Below are positions 1 to 6,818 of a stretch of DNA of 20,637 nucleotides, piece after piece (positions within the stretch are counted from its first letter, which is position 1; the number at the start of each line of letters is the position of its first letter). The translations under genes and the position numbers were made by a program. The notes below the pieces were generated by a model. That model was not told the origin of the DNA, did not search any database, and was given only the letters and a program-made list of their open reading frames with translations. The DNA comes from an uncultured Eubacteriales bacterium (GTDB taxonomy: Bacteria; Bacillota_A; Clostridia; Oscillospirales; Oscillospiraceae). The DNA lies in the NCBI GenBank assembly GCA_949451265.1, contig CASTQR010000007.1, forward strand, positions 1 through 20,637, read 5' to 3'.

Positions 1-755
1 GCCATCACGTCGAACAGGGGGAACATGATGCCGGTGATCTGCTCGAACACGGCGATAGCGGTAAAGGCGGTGATCACGATGGTCACGCCGGTGCCGAACA
101 CGTTGAAGCCCTTGATCATGCCGGCGGGGGCGAACCACAGGCCGATGACGATGAGGGCGGCGATGATGATGACGGGGATCAGGTTCTGGAGGATAACCAG
201 GAAGGACAGCTTATACTCGGTCATGGCGGACATAGCCAGACCGCCCACGATGCACCCGATGGGGATGGTGATCATACCGGCCAGAACGCCCGCGCCCAGG
301 TAGGAGCGGTCTTCCTTGGAGATGATGCCCAGGGCCACGGGGATGGTGAACACGATGGTGGGGCCCATCATGGTGCCCAGAATCAGGCCGGCGAAGTTAC
401 CCATGGTTTCATTGGCCGCCAGCTCCATAGCCAGGGGGTAGCCGCCCATGTCGCAGGCCAGCAGGGTGGTGGCGAACATGGCGGGGTCGGCGCCGAAGAT
501 GGTGTAAACAGGGGTGATGATGGGGCCGAGGATCTTGGCCAGCACGGGGGCGGCGGCCACGACGCCGGCCATGGACAGGGCCAGGGGGCCGATGGCGTTG
601 AAGCCGTTCTCGAACTCCTCGCCGTAGCCGAACTTGTTGCCCATGATCTTATCAATCGCGCCCACCAGCATGAAGATCATCATGATCAGCATAATGACGG
701 AGTTGATAGAGATGCCGGACACCCATGCGCCGATACTATCAGTGAAAACGCTCAT
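1..755 (-). CDS. eutH: EutH, ethanolamine permease (C-terminus cut off by window start)
   Basis: Inner-membrane carrier that imports ethanolamine. The reading frame is open from the ATG at 755 to the window edge, giving 251 codons of a family of roughly 370-410 residues, so the C-terminal part lies outside. The start is fixed by AGAGGAGG seven bases upstream. The N-terminus reads MSVFTDSIGAWVSGISINSV, followed by alternating hydrophobic helices and short polar loops, with typical EutH stretches such as FGYGEEFENGFNAIGPLALS and ACDMGGYPLAMELAANETMG. No signal peptide is needed; the first helix begins near residue 15. It is the last gene seen in the eut train, 76 bases after the pduT-like gene, with a small GC hairpin in the gap. 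In E. faecalis eutH lies near eutQ, so eutQ could follow to the left of this window (inference). Confidence 0.95.
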   Translation of the reverse strand, partial: MSVFTDSIGAWVSGISINSVIMLIMMIFMLVGAIDKIMGNKFGYGEEFENGFNAIGPLALSMAGVVAAAPVLAKILGPIITPVYTIFGADPAMFATTLLACDMGGYPLAMELAANETMGNFAGLILGTMMGPTIVFTIPVALGIISKEDRSYLGAGVLAGMITIPIGCIVGGLAMSAMTEYKLSFLVILQNLIPVIIIAALIVIGLWFAPAGMIKGFNVFGTGVTIVITAFTAIAVFEQITGIMFPLFDVM

Positions 756-792
756 GTATGTTCCTCCTCTAAGTTTTCTTTTCTCTTATCAC

Positions 793-807
793 GGGGGCTG
801 CGCCCCC
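793..807 (-). other. small GC hairpin between the pduT-like gene and eutH
   Basis: A perfect six-pair stem GGGGGC/GCCCCC with a three-base loop sits in the 76-base gap before eutH. On the transcribed strand it is followed by GTGATAAGAGAAAAG, which has no U-run, so it is not a normal intrinsic terminator. It could stabilise the 3' end of a processed upstream mRNA or set the ratio of shell proteins to permease. Role is inferred only. Confidence 0.35.
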
Positions 808-831
808 ATCAAAGACGGGTTTGTCAGGCCC

Positions 832-1371
832 TTACAGCAGGGAGTCGAACACCTGCTGGGCGGGCCGCGGGATGACAGTGGTGCCCACCAGGAGCTGGGC
901 GTCCCGGGTGGCGGCGGCCACCGCCGCGCGCACCGCGCCCACGTCCCCGGTGAGGGTGACGTAGCCCTTGCCGCCGATGGCGTAGCCGATGCGAACCTCG
1001 ATCAAGGTGATGTTGGCGGCCTTGGCGGCCACGTCCGCCGCGGTGATGGCGGAGGCCACGGAGTAGAACTCCAGCACGCCCACCGCGCCCAGCTTGGGGG
1101 GCTGGGTGGCCATGCTGATGGCGGGGATGAGCTGGGGGTGGACGTTGGGCAGCAGCAGCGTGTCCACCACGCACTCGCCGCCCCGCTTCTCCCCCTCCTT
1201 CATAGAGGCCCGCACGTCGCCGGTGTCCCCGGCGATGAGGATCAGATACTTGCCGGGGCACACCGTGGAGGAGCGGATGAGCTCCACCTGAGCGGCCTTT
1301 ACCATGTAGTCGCAGGTCTCAATGCCTTTGGCGATGCTGTTCAGCTCCACCATACCGATTGCCGTTCTCAT
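832..1371 (-). CDS. PduT-like tandem-BMC shell protein lacking the Fe-S cysteine
   Basis: 179 residues with two BMC domains, about 1-90 and 94-175, so it should form a trimer with a hexagonal outline in the shell. As I remember it, Salmonella PduT aligns along most of its length without gaps: both begin with IG..EL.SIAKG, carry CPGK near residue 38, and end the second domain with VIPRP. In PduT, Cys108 (in VAACIS) holds a [4Fe-4S] cluster at the central pore. Here the same place reads VASAIT with Ala108, and the GGKC of PduT is GGKG, so no cluster ligand is visible at the pore. Its start (ATG, with AAAGGAG ten bases upstream inside the previous gene) lies four bases after the pduS-like stop, so the two are probably co-translated. 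This suggests a PduS partner or docking role at the shell. The family is sure; the effect of the missing cysteine is inference. Confidence 0.92.
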   Translation of the reverse strand: MRTAIGMVELNSIAKGIETCDYMVKAAQVELIRSSTVCPGKYLILIAGDTGDVRASMKEGEKRGGECVVDTLLLPNVHPQLIPAISMATQPPKLGAVGVLEFYSVASAITAADVAAKAANITLIEVRIGYAIGGKGYVTLTGDVGAVRAAVAAATRDAQLLVGTTVIPRPAQQVFDSLL

Positions 1372-1375
1372 ACGC

Positions 1376-2722
1376 TCACTCCTTTCTTCTGATGGTCGCG
1401 CCCGCGTTGGTGACCTGCTCCACCACGCCGTCCACGCTGGCGTGGATGTTGACGGACAGGCCCTCGGCGGCCTGGGCCAGCAGCTCGCCCTTGGACACCG
1501 TGTCCCCGGCGGACTTCACCGGGACGGCGGGCTTGCCGATGTGCTGCTGGAAGGGGATGAACACCCGCTCCGGCTCCAGGGTCTTGCAGGTATGGGCGTG
1601 CTTCCCGTCGTACTGGGCCAGGCCCAGGCGGGCGATGAGCCTGCCGGTGGGGGTCTTGCGGTCGTCCACGAACTGGCGGGCCTGGGGCTCCATGTTCCGG
1701 GGCACCTGGATGCCCTTCCGGCGCAGCTCGCCCTTGATATACTGGTTCACCCTCCGGGGGGACAGCCCCATGGGGCAGGCAAACATCTCGCACACGCCGC
1801 AGTCGCAGCAGTTGGCGGCGTCCCCGAAGGCGGCGAGATAGTCGCCATCGTCGGTGATGGTCTTTTCCCGCCACAGGTTCCGCATCACCAGGTTGGGCCG
1901 GATCTGGTGCCCGATGAGATACCGGGGGCACAGGTCGGTGCACATACGGCACTGGATGCAGGCGCTCTTGGTCTGGTGCCGGATGGCGTCCAGGGAGAGC
2001 TGGGCCCGGCGGAACAGGTAGTGATCCTTCGGCAGTACGATGATATTGCCGGTGGTCTTGGTCACCACGGCGGCGGCGATGTCCTCCGCCCTGGTGAGGG
2101 GCTTGCCCATCATGGGCCCGCCCACGATGATGGCGTAGTCCGCCAGGGTGGGCTCCGCCGCGGCGATGCACTCGGTCAGCGGGGTGCCGATGGGCACGTG
2201 GAGCATGATGGGCTCCTTGACCTCGCCCACCACGGACAGGTACTTGTCGGTGACGGGGTGGCCGTCCAGGGCCTGGAGGACGTTCAGCAGGGTGCCCACA
2301 TTGTCCACCACGCAGCCCACGTCCAGGGGCAGGCCCCGCTCCGGCACGGAGCGCCCGGTGACCTGCTGCACCATGGTCTGTTCGTCCCCGGCGGGGTAGA
2401 AGGTGGCCATCTGGAAGATCTCCACGCTGGCCCCCAGCTTTTGGATGGCCCCCTCCAGGGCGGCGATCTCGTCCCGGTACTTGCCCTTCAGGGCGATGAC
2501 GGCCCGCTGGGCCCCCAGGTGGGCGGCGATGGCCGCGGCCGCGGCCACCACCTGCTCCGGGAAGGTACGGCACAGGTATTTGTCGGTCTCAATGAGCGGC
2601 TCGCACTCGGCGGCGTTGACGATGAAGCACTCCGCCTTGGCATTGAGCTTTACATGGGTGGGGAATCCAGCGCCGCCCGCGCCCACAACGCCGGCCTCCC
2701 GCACCGCTTGGGTCAAATTCAT
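1376..2722 (-). CDS. PduS-like / RnfC-like Fe-S flavoprotein, probable corrinoid reductase
   Basis: 448 residues from the ATG at 2722, which follows AAGGTGAG; longer in-frame starts upstream have no ribosome site. The N-terminus carries the glycine-rich GVVGAGGAGFPTHVKL of the RnfC/NuoF nucleotide-flavin fold (residues 11-26). An SLBB-like region follows, then two [4Fe-4S] motifs: C255-x2-C258-x2-C261-x3-C265-P and C305-x2-C308-x2-C311-x4-C316-P. The C-terminal segment from about 370 (HTCKTLEPERVFIPFQQHIG to AGDTVSKGELLAQ) is a biotinyl/lipoyl-like RnfC barrel. PduS of propanediol utilization reduces cob(III)alamin towards cob(I)alamin for the adenosyltransferase. Here it would supply EutT and could also recycle NADH (inference). 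It lies between eutN and its usual partner, the pduT-like gene. A general electron-bifurcating RnfC role is less likely because no other rnf gene is present. Confidence 0.9.
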   Translation of the reverse strand: MNLTQAVREAGVVGAGGAGFPTHVKLNAKAECFIVNAAECEPLIETDKYLCRTFPEQVVAAAAAIAAHLGAQRAVIALKGKYRDEIAALEGAIQKLGASVEIFQMATFYPAGDEQTMVQQVTGRSVPERGLPLDVGCVVDNVGTLLNVLQALDGHPVTDKYLSVVGEVKEPIMLHVPIGTPLTECIAAAEPTLADYAIIVGGPMMGKPLTRAEDIAAAVVTKTTGNIIVLPKDHYLFRRAQLSLDAIRHQTKSACIQCRMCTDLCPRYLIGHQIRPNLVMRNLWREKTITDDGDYLAAFGDAANCCDCGVCEMFACPMGLSPRRVNQYIKGELRRKGIQVPRNMEPQARQFVDDRKTPTGRLIARLGLAQYDGKHAHTCKTLEPERVFIPFQQHIGKPAVPVKSAGDTVSKGELLAQAAEGLSVNIHASVDGVVEQVTNAGATIRRKE

Positions 2723-2757
2723 AGTCTCACCTTTTTCCTTGTGGGCCGCGGTAAGGC

Positions 2758-2777
2758 TGAGCCCCCGCAGGGGCTCA
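2758..2777 (-). other. hairpin over the eutN stop codon
   Basis: A perfect eight-pair inverted repeat TGAGCCCC/GGGGCTCA with loop CGCA. The left arm of the transcript contains the eutN stop codon. No U-run follows, so a processing or mRNA-stability element is more likely than a terminator. Role inferred. Confidence 0.4.
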
Positions 2778-3065
2778 GTCCTGCCGCAAAACGCTGGCGT
2801 CCACGTCCTGGTCGTCCACAATGCCCACCACGGTGGCGTCCACCGGGGTTCTCATGTCCCCGGCGGCGCTCCGGGCGGAGCTGCCGCCAACCACCAGCAC
2901 CGTCTCCCCCACGCCGGCGCCGATGATGTCGGCGGCCACGATGGGGATGCGGTACAGCTCCCCGTTCAGGGGGTTGATGGGCTGGACCAGCAGCAGCTTC
3001 AGGCCGGCCAGCTTTTCCTCTTTCCGGGTCGCCCAGATGTTGCCAATCACTTTTGCTACTTGCAT
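2775..3065 (-). CDS. eutN: EutN/CcmL-type pentameric shell vertex protein
   Basis: 96 residues, the usual length for the BMC-P (EutN/CcmL) family, whose pentamers cap the vertices of the microcompartment. The N-terminus MQVAKVIGNIWATRKEEKL and the segments LLLVQPIN, AADIIGAGVGETVLVVGGSSAR and VDATVVGIVD are all typical of the fold. The start ATG at 3065 has GTGAGGTA six bases upstream. It lies 41 bases after the Cys-rich unknown gene, and its stop codon is built into a hairpin in front of the pduS-like gene. It is the only BMC-P gene in the window, enough in principle to close the shell. Confidence 0.96.
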   Translation of the reverse strand: MQVAKVIGNIWATRKEEKLAGLKLLLVQPINPLNGELYRIPIVAADIIGAGVGETVLVVGGSSARSAAGDMRTPVDATVVGIVDDQDVDASVLRQD

Positions 3066-3106
3066 GGTATTACCTCACTTTGTCCGGGCGATGGGCCGGG
3101 GATCCG

Positions 3107-3868
3107 TCAGCGCCCTGCGCTGCGGATCAGGCGGATGCCCTTGGATCTCGCGTAGTCCACCGCCAGCGCGGTCAGGATGGTCCGCTCACCGGCGCGGATG
3201 CAGGTGACGCCGTCCTTTTCGGCGGCGATCACGTCCCGCTCCGTCAGCACCCGCTTGTCAATGCACAGCTCCTTGTCGGGGCCGCAGGGGCAGGGCTCCG
3301 GCGCGGCCGCCGGGGCCGCCGCGGGGGCGGCGCAGGCGGGGCAGGCCCCGTCCAGGATGGCCCCGGCCAGGTTCTGCTGGGAGCAGATGGTGAGGCCGCA
3401 GGCGGTGAGCAGGGCCAGCTTCTCCTGAAGCATGGCGCAGTAGGGCGCGGGCAGCTTGCAGGAGGTGGCGCGCATGGCCTCCAGCTCCTCGGTGGGGACA
3501 AACACCCGCTTGCCGCCCAGCAGGGCCTGCTGGGCCAGCTTGAGGAACGGCGTGTCGCAGATGCCGCCCGCCAGCTTGCACAGCGCCTCGTTGGTAAACT
3601 CGTAGATCACCACGGCCTCGAAGTCGTCCAGATCCACCTCGTAGTTCCGGAGGAGGGCGCATTCCGTGCGGTAGCACGCCGTCAGGCGCGGATCCTCCAG
3701 CACGCAGTGGCAGGCCTCCCCGTGTTCCTGGGTCAGGACCAGCAGGCCGGGCCGCCCGTCGTCGGGGGTGGGGCCGCCGCAGGGGCACTCCTGGGAACAG
3801 GCGCCGCCCTGGGCCAGCTTCTCCATGACGCGGGCCAGGATCAGCTCGACCAATTCTTTATGATCCAT
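3107..3868 (-). CDS. Cys-rich eut-associated protein of unknown function, probably in the BMC lumen
   Basis: 253 residues from the ATG at 3868, chosen because AAAGGGGGG lies six bases upstream; a TTG at 3886 is in frame but has no ribosome site. I believe it belongs to the uncharacterised family found in Firmicute eut operons (TIGR02536). Its function is not known to me. Three parts can be seen. Residues 1-20, MDHKELVELILARVMEKLAQ, form an amphipathic helix like known encapsulation peptides. The middle, about 40-175, is an alpha/beta region. After an Ala/Pro linker (180-192), a C-terminal module (203-250: RVLTERDV, ILTALAVDYARSKGI) resembles the N-terminus of EutT below and of EutQ. It has 19 cysteines, with clusters CSQECPC, CPAC and CPC that could bind a metal or Fe-S cluster. 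It lies 21 bases after eutJ. A redox, metal or corrinoid-handling role inside the compartment is inference. Confidence 0.8.
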   Translation of the reverse strand: MDHKELVELILARVMEKLAQGGACSQECPCGGPTPDDGRPGLLVLTQEHGEACHCVLEDPRLTACYRTECALLRNYEVDLDDFEAVVIYEFTNEALCKLAGGICDTPFLKLAQQALLGGKRVFVPTEELEAMRATSCKLPAPYCAMLQEKLALLTACGLTICSQQNLAGAILDGACPACAAPAAAPAAAPEPCPCGPDKELCIDKRVLTERDVIAAEKDGVTCIRAGERTILTALAVDYARSKGIRLIRSAGR

Positions 3869-3889
3869 GGCTGACCCCCCTTTCAATGG

Positions 3890-4708
3890 TTAGATTTTGC
3901 AGTTCATCGCGATGCCCGCCGGCGTCACCAGGAAGGGGTCGGCCGGCTTCACGGTTTTGATTTGGGTCTCCTTCTCGAAGATGCCCTCGATCCCGGTGAG
4001 GCAGCAGGTGCCGCCGCACAGGTAGATGGCGTCCACGTCGGTGCCCGCCAGGTAGCGGCGGACGATGGTGGCCATCTTCTCCACCACCGGGCGCACCACG
4101 GGCAGGATCTCCCGGTGCCGGGCGTAGTCCTGCTTGATGGCCTCCGCCTCCTGGAAGCTGATGTGGTAGTTCCCCGCCAGCACCAGGGACAGGTGGGTGC
4201 CGCCGGTAGGCTCGTCCTCGGTGCGCACCACCTGGCCGTCCTTCAGGATGGCAAGGCCGGTGGTGCCTCCGCCGATGTCCACGATGACGCCGTTTTGAAT
4301 CTGGTAGACGGCGTTGGCCGCGCTGGGCTCATCCAGCACCGCCGTGACCTCAAACCCGGCGCCCTCCGCCACGTACTGGTGGGTGCGGGCGCTGGACTCG
4401 GTGCCGGCGGGCATGGCGATGGCGCAGTTCAAAAGCTCCGCGTCCAGCCGGCCCTCCAGCTTTTTTTTCAGCTCCCGCACGATGGTGAGCGCGCCGGTGT
4501 AGTCCACCACCACGCCGTCCTTCAGCACCCCCGCTGCCTGCTTCTCGCAGGCGATGGGGTTGTCCTCCTCGTCCAGCACAACCAGGGCGATGTAGGCCGT
4601 GCCGAGGTCCACGCCCACCTTGAACTTGGGGCTGACAGGCTGGAACACGGTGTGCTCCGACTGCTTCACCCGCTCCATGTAGGTGTTGACCCGATCCAGA
4701 TCCATCAT
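3890..4708 (-). CDS. eutJ: EutJ, actin/Hsp70-fold chaperone-like protein
   Basis: 272 residues, close to EutJ of enteric bacteria (about 278). The ATPase-fold signatures are clear: phosphate-1 loop FKVGVDLGTAYIALVVLD near residues 29-46, EPSAANAVYQ near 126-135, and phosphate-2 VIVDIGGGTTGLAIL near 140-154, with YLCGGTCCLTGI in the adenosine region near 227-238. EutJ is usually thought to be a chaperone or reactivating factor for the ethanolamine enzymes, without firm biochemical proof. Two ATG codons stand in a row at 4708 and 4705; GAAGGAG lies nine bases upstream of the first. It is 21 bases after the phosphotransacylase gene and 21 before the next. EutA, a second actin-fold protein encoded upstream, has the proven reactivase role for EutBC, so the two are probably not redundant. 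Confidence 0.93.
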   Translation of the reverse strand: MMDLDRVNTYMERVKQSEHTVFQPVSPKFKVGVDLGTAYIALVVLDEEDNPIACEKQAAGVLKDGVVVDYTGALTIVRELKKKLEGRLDAELLNCAIAMPAGTESSARTHQYVAEGAGFEVTAVLDEPSAANAVYQIQNGVIVDIGGGTTGLAILKDGQVVRTEDEPTGGTHLSLVLAGNYHISFQEAEAIKQDYARHREILPVVRPVVEKMATIVRRYLAGTDVDAIYLCGGTCCLTGIEGIFEKETQIKTVKPADPFLVTPAGIAMNCKI

Positions 4709-4729
4709 AGCGATACGCTCCTTCGGCTT

Positions 4730-5347
4730 TTACCGGATGATCCGGCCAAGGGTGAAGCCCCTGACCAGGGCGGCGTTGGCCTCGTCGAAATCAATGTGCA
4801 TTTTGCAGCTGAACCGGGTGCTGACCCGGATCAGCACGTCCCGTAGCACCACGGGCCGCTCCGTCAGCAGGGCCACGTCCACCCGCTGCTTATCCCGCAG
4901 GTCGAACATGACCGAGTCGGGGGCGGTGACGTGGATGTGGTTGCGGGCGATGATGACGCCCTCCTTCAGCTCCAGGGTGCCGCAGGGCCCTTCGATGACG
5001 ATGGAGCCGGAACCGGCCACATCGCCAGACTCCCGCAGGGGCGCGTCCACGCCTAGCTCCACGCAGTCGCTCTTGGACAGCTCCACCTGGGAGGCCGCCC
5101 GCACGGGGCCCAGGACGGCGGTGCGCTCCTTGCGGCCCTTGGGGCCGACCAGGGTCACCCGCTGCTGGGACAGGAACTGCCCTGGCTGGGACAGGGGGCG
5201 GGCGGGCTCCAGCCCGGCGCCGGGGCCAAAGAGCACCTCGGCGTCGGCCTGGGACAGGTGGACGTGGCGGGCGGAGACCTCGACCTCAACCAGCCCCGCC
5301 CGGTGGACGGAATTCATCACCGCCGCGGAAATCTGTTCCGCCGTCAT
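4730..5347 (-). CDS. pduL: PduL-type phosphate acyltransferase (the EutD role)
   Basis: 205 residues from the ATG at 5347, which overlaps the eutT stop as ATGA, so translation is probably coupled. It converts acetyl-CoA and phosphate to acetyl-phosphate and CoA, recycling CoA inside the compartment. This is the zinc-dependent PduL family and not the Pta-type EutD of E. coli. The metal ligands are visible: SARHVH (H28, H30), ARNHIHV (H137, H139) and MHIDFDEANA (H184, E189). The two PduL barrel halves lie around these motifs. The first residues, MTAEQISAAVMNSVHRAG, look like an amphipathic encapsulation helix in front of the catalytic core. Length agrees with PduL (about 210). The substrate should be acetyl-CoA from context, since propionyl-CoA enzymes look the same in sequence. 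Confidence 0.93.
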   Translation of the reverse strand: MTAEQISAAVMNSVHRAGLVEVEVSARHVHLSQADAEVLFGPGAGLEPARPLSQPGQFLSQQRVTLVGPKGRKERTAVLGPVRAASQVELSKSDCVELGVDAPLRESGDVAGSGSIVIEGPCGTLELKEGVIIARNHIHVTAPDSVMFDLRDKQRVDVALLTERPVVLRDVLIRVSTRFSCKMHIDFDEANAALVRGFTLGRIIR

Positions 5348-6138
5348 TTCGCCACCCCCTTGTACTCGCCGGCCAGGTACTTGCACATCATGATGTGCAG
5401 GGCGCTGGACAGGCGGTTGAGCTCCTCAATGATGTCGCTCCGGCTGAACCGGAAGCCGTCATAGAAGGCGTTGGCGGCGGCCACCTCGGTCTCCCGGATG
5501 GCGGCCCGCAGCTGGTTGAGCAGGGCGTAGTCCCGGCCCATGGTGTAGCTGGGCAGGATCATCTGCCGGATGTTGTAGAACTTCATGGGGTTGTGGGAAT
5601 GCTCCCGCAGCTCCCCGTGGGTCAGGCCGATGATGGTGTCGCTGTGCAGCTCCTCGTCCAGCACGTCGCAGCGCATCAGGTTGCGCAGGGCCTTCAGCAC
5701 ATCGTCCAGGTCGGCCAGCAGCTGCTGGCTGCCGCCCGCGTCGGAGATCAGCGCCTGATCCAGCACCACCAGGGCCTGGAGGCTGTCCAGCTTGCCCCGG
5801 AACAGGATCCGGGGGTGGTTCTTTGCCACCAGCTGGTTGTCAAAGAGCTGGGTCATGTGCTCCGGCTTCTCCATGTAGTAGGAGCCGCTCTGGTAGTCCA
5901 CATACTTGGGCTTGGGGGCGGCCATCACCGGCTGGGGCGCGGGCTGGGCCGGGGCGGCTGCCGCGGCCTCCTCCGGGGCCCGCTGGGGACACTCCCCCTC
6001 TTTGGCGATCTTGATCTTACGCTGCTGGAGGTATTCCCGGGCCGCGGGCGTGAGGATCTTCCCCGTGGGGATGTAGTACACCTCCGGCTGGCTGTTGCGC
6101 AGCTCATACCGGAGCATATCCTCGGTGATTGCTCTCAA
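5344..6138 (-). CDS. eutT: EutT, ATP:cob(I)alamin adenosyltransferase (Firmicute type without CCxxC)
   Basis: 264 residues. The start is a TTG at 6138 with AAAGGGGGG seven bases upstream. EutT makes adenosylcobalamin for EutBC. The N-terminal module (1-43: AITEDML, KILTPAAREYLQQRKIKIAK) is followed by an Ala/Pro linker (54-76) and the catalytic helical bundle from about 90 (NQLVAKNHPRILFRGKLDSL, then MRCDVLDEEL, THGELREHSHNP, GRDYALLNQLRAAIRETEVA, and LNRLSSALHIMM). Salmonella EutT has an HX11CCX2C metal motif between the module and the bundle. Here that stretch is Ala/Pro and Tyr rich and holds no cysteine. I recall that Listeria and other Firmicutes have an EutT class that works without this metal site, and this gene fits it. 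It sits 41 bases after the second eutM and overlaps the pduL start by four bases. Confidence 0.94.
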   Translation of the reverse strand: MRAITEDMLRYELRNSQPEVYYIPTGKILTPAAREYLQQRKIKIAKEGECPQRAPEEAAAAAPAQPAPQPVMAAPKPKYVDYQSGSYYMEKPEHMTQLFDNQLVAKNHPRILFRGKLDSLQALVVLDQALISDAGGSQQLLADLDDVLKALRNLMRCDVLDEELHSDTIIGLTHGELREHSHNPMKFYNIRQMILPSYTMGRDYALLNQLRAAIRETEVAAANAFYDGFRFSRSDIIEELNRLSSALHIMMCKYLAGEYKGVAK

Positions 6139-6178
6139 TGGGTGTCCCCCCTTTCTCAGTGGAAGTTGATAGGCCTAC

Positions 6179-6463
6179 TCACTTCTCCAGAGAGGGAAGG
6201 ATGAACTCCACTTCCTCGTGGGGCCTGGGGATCACGTGGACGGAGATGAGCTCGCCCACCCGCTCAGCGGCGGCGGCGCCCGCGTCGGTGGCGGCCTTGA
6301 CGGCGCCCACGTCCCCGCGGACCATGACGGTGACCAGACCGCCGCCCACATGGACCTTGCCGATGAGGGTGACGTTGGCGGCCTTGACCATGGCGTCGGC
6401 CGCTTCAATGGAGCTGACGAGACCCTTCGTCTCGATCATGCCCAGTGCCTGCATTGCTGCCAT
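6179..6463 (-). CDS. eutM: EutM shell hexamer protein, second copy
   Basis: 94-residue single BMC-domain protein that forms the flat hexamers of the shell facets. It runs from [20 protein letters not shown] to [19 protein letters not shown]; the pore-region loop and the conserved [32 protein letters not shown] and VIPRP motifs are complete. The ATG at 6463 is preceded by AAGGAGTGA. It is a near copy of the gene 27 bases upstream (6491-6778). The proteins differ only at residue 3 (Ala against Thr) and at the C-terminus (LEK against LDKG), and the DNA is almost identical, with only a few substitutions. This points to a recent duplication or gene conversion. Both copies look functional. Confidence 0.96.
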   Translation of the reverse strand: MAAMQALGMIETKGLVSSIEAADAMVKAANVTLIGKVHVGGGLVTVMVRGDVGAVKAATDAGAAAAERVGELISVHVIPRPHEEVEFILPSLEK

Positions 6464-6490
6464 ATTAGTTCACTCCTTAAATAGTTTAGG

Positions 6491-6778
6491 TTAGCCCTTG
6501 TCCAGGGAGGGGAGGATGAACTCCACTTCCTCGTGGGGCCTGGGGATCACGTGGACGGAGATGAGCTCGCCCACCCGCTCAGCGGCGGCGGCGCCCGCGT
6601 CGGTGGCGGCCTTGACGGCGCCCACGTCCCCGCGGACCATGACGGTGACCAGACCGCCGCCCACATGGACCTTGCCGATGAGGGTGACGTTGGCGGCCTT
6701 GACCATGGCGTCGGCCGCTTCAATGGAGCTGACGAGACCCTTTGTCTCGATCATGCCCAGTGCCTGCATTGTTGCCAT
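6491..6778 (-). CDS. eutM: EutM shell hexamer protein, first copy
   Basis: 95-residue BMC-H protein, the major facet tile of the ethanolamine microcompartment. The whole sequence is a canonical EutM/PduA-type domain with N-terminus [20 protein letters not shown] and C-terminus ILPSLDKG. The ATG at 6778 has AAGGAGTGA nine bases upstream. It lies 40 bases after the aldehyde dehydrogenase gene and is the first member of a tandem pair. A third, more distant paralogue is the N-terminal domain of the EutK-like protein at 8329-8967. Two gene copies would raise the dose of the tile needed in largest amount (inference). Confidence 0.96.
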   Translation of the reverse strand: MATMQALGMIETKGLVSSIEAADAMVKAANVTLIGKVHVGGGLVTVMVRGDVGAVKAATDAGAAAAERVGELISVHVIPRPHEEVEFILPSLDKG

Positions 6779-6818
6779 TATGATTCACTCCTTAATTCAG
6801 TAGGGGGTAGCGCGGCAG

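Noticed and set aside
1322..2926. Long plus-strand open frames opposite the eut genes (for example 534 codons)
   Set aside because: They are antisense shadows caused by high GC content: rich in Gly, His, Leu and Val, without ribosome sites or family motifs, and overlapping clear genes in full.
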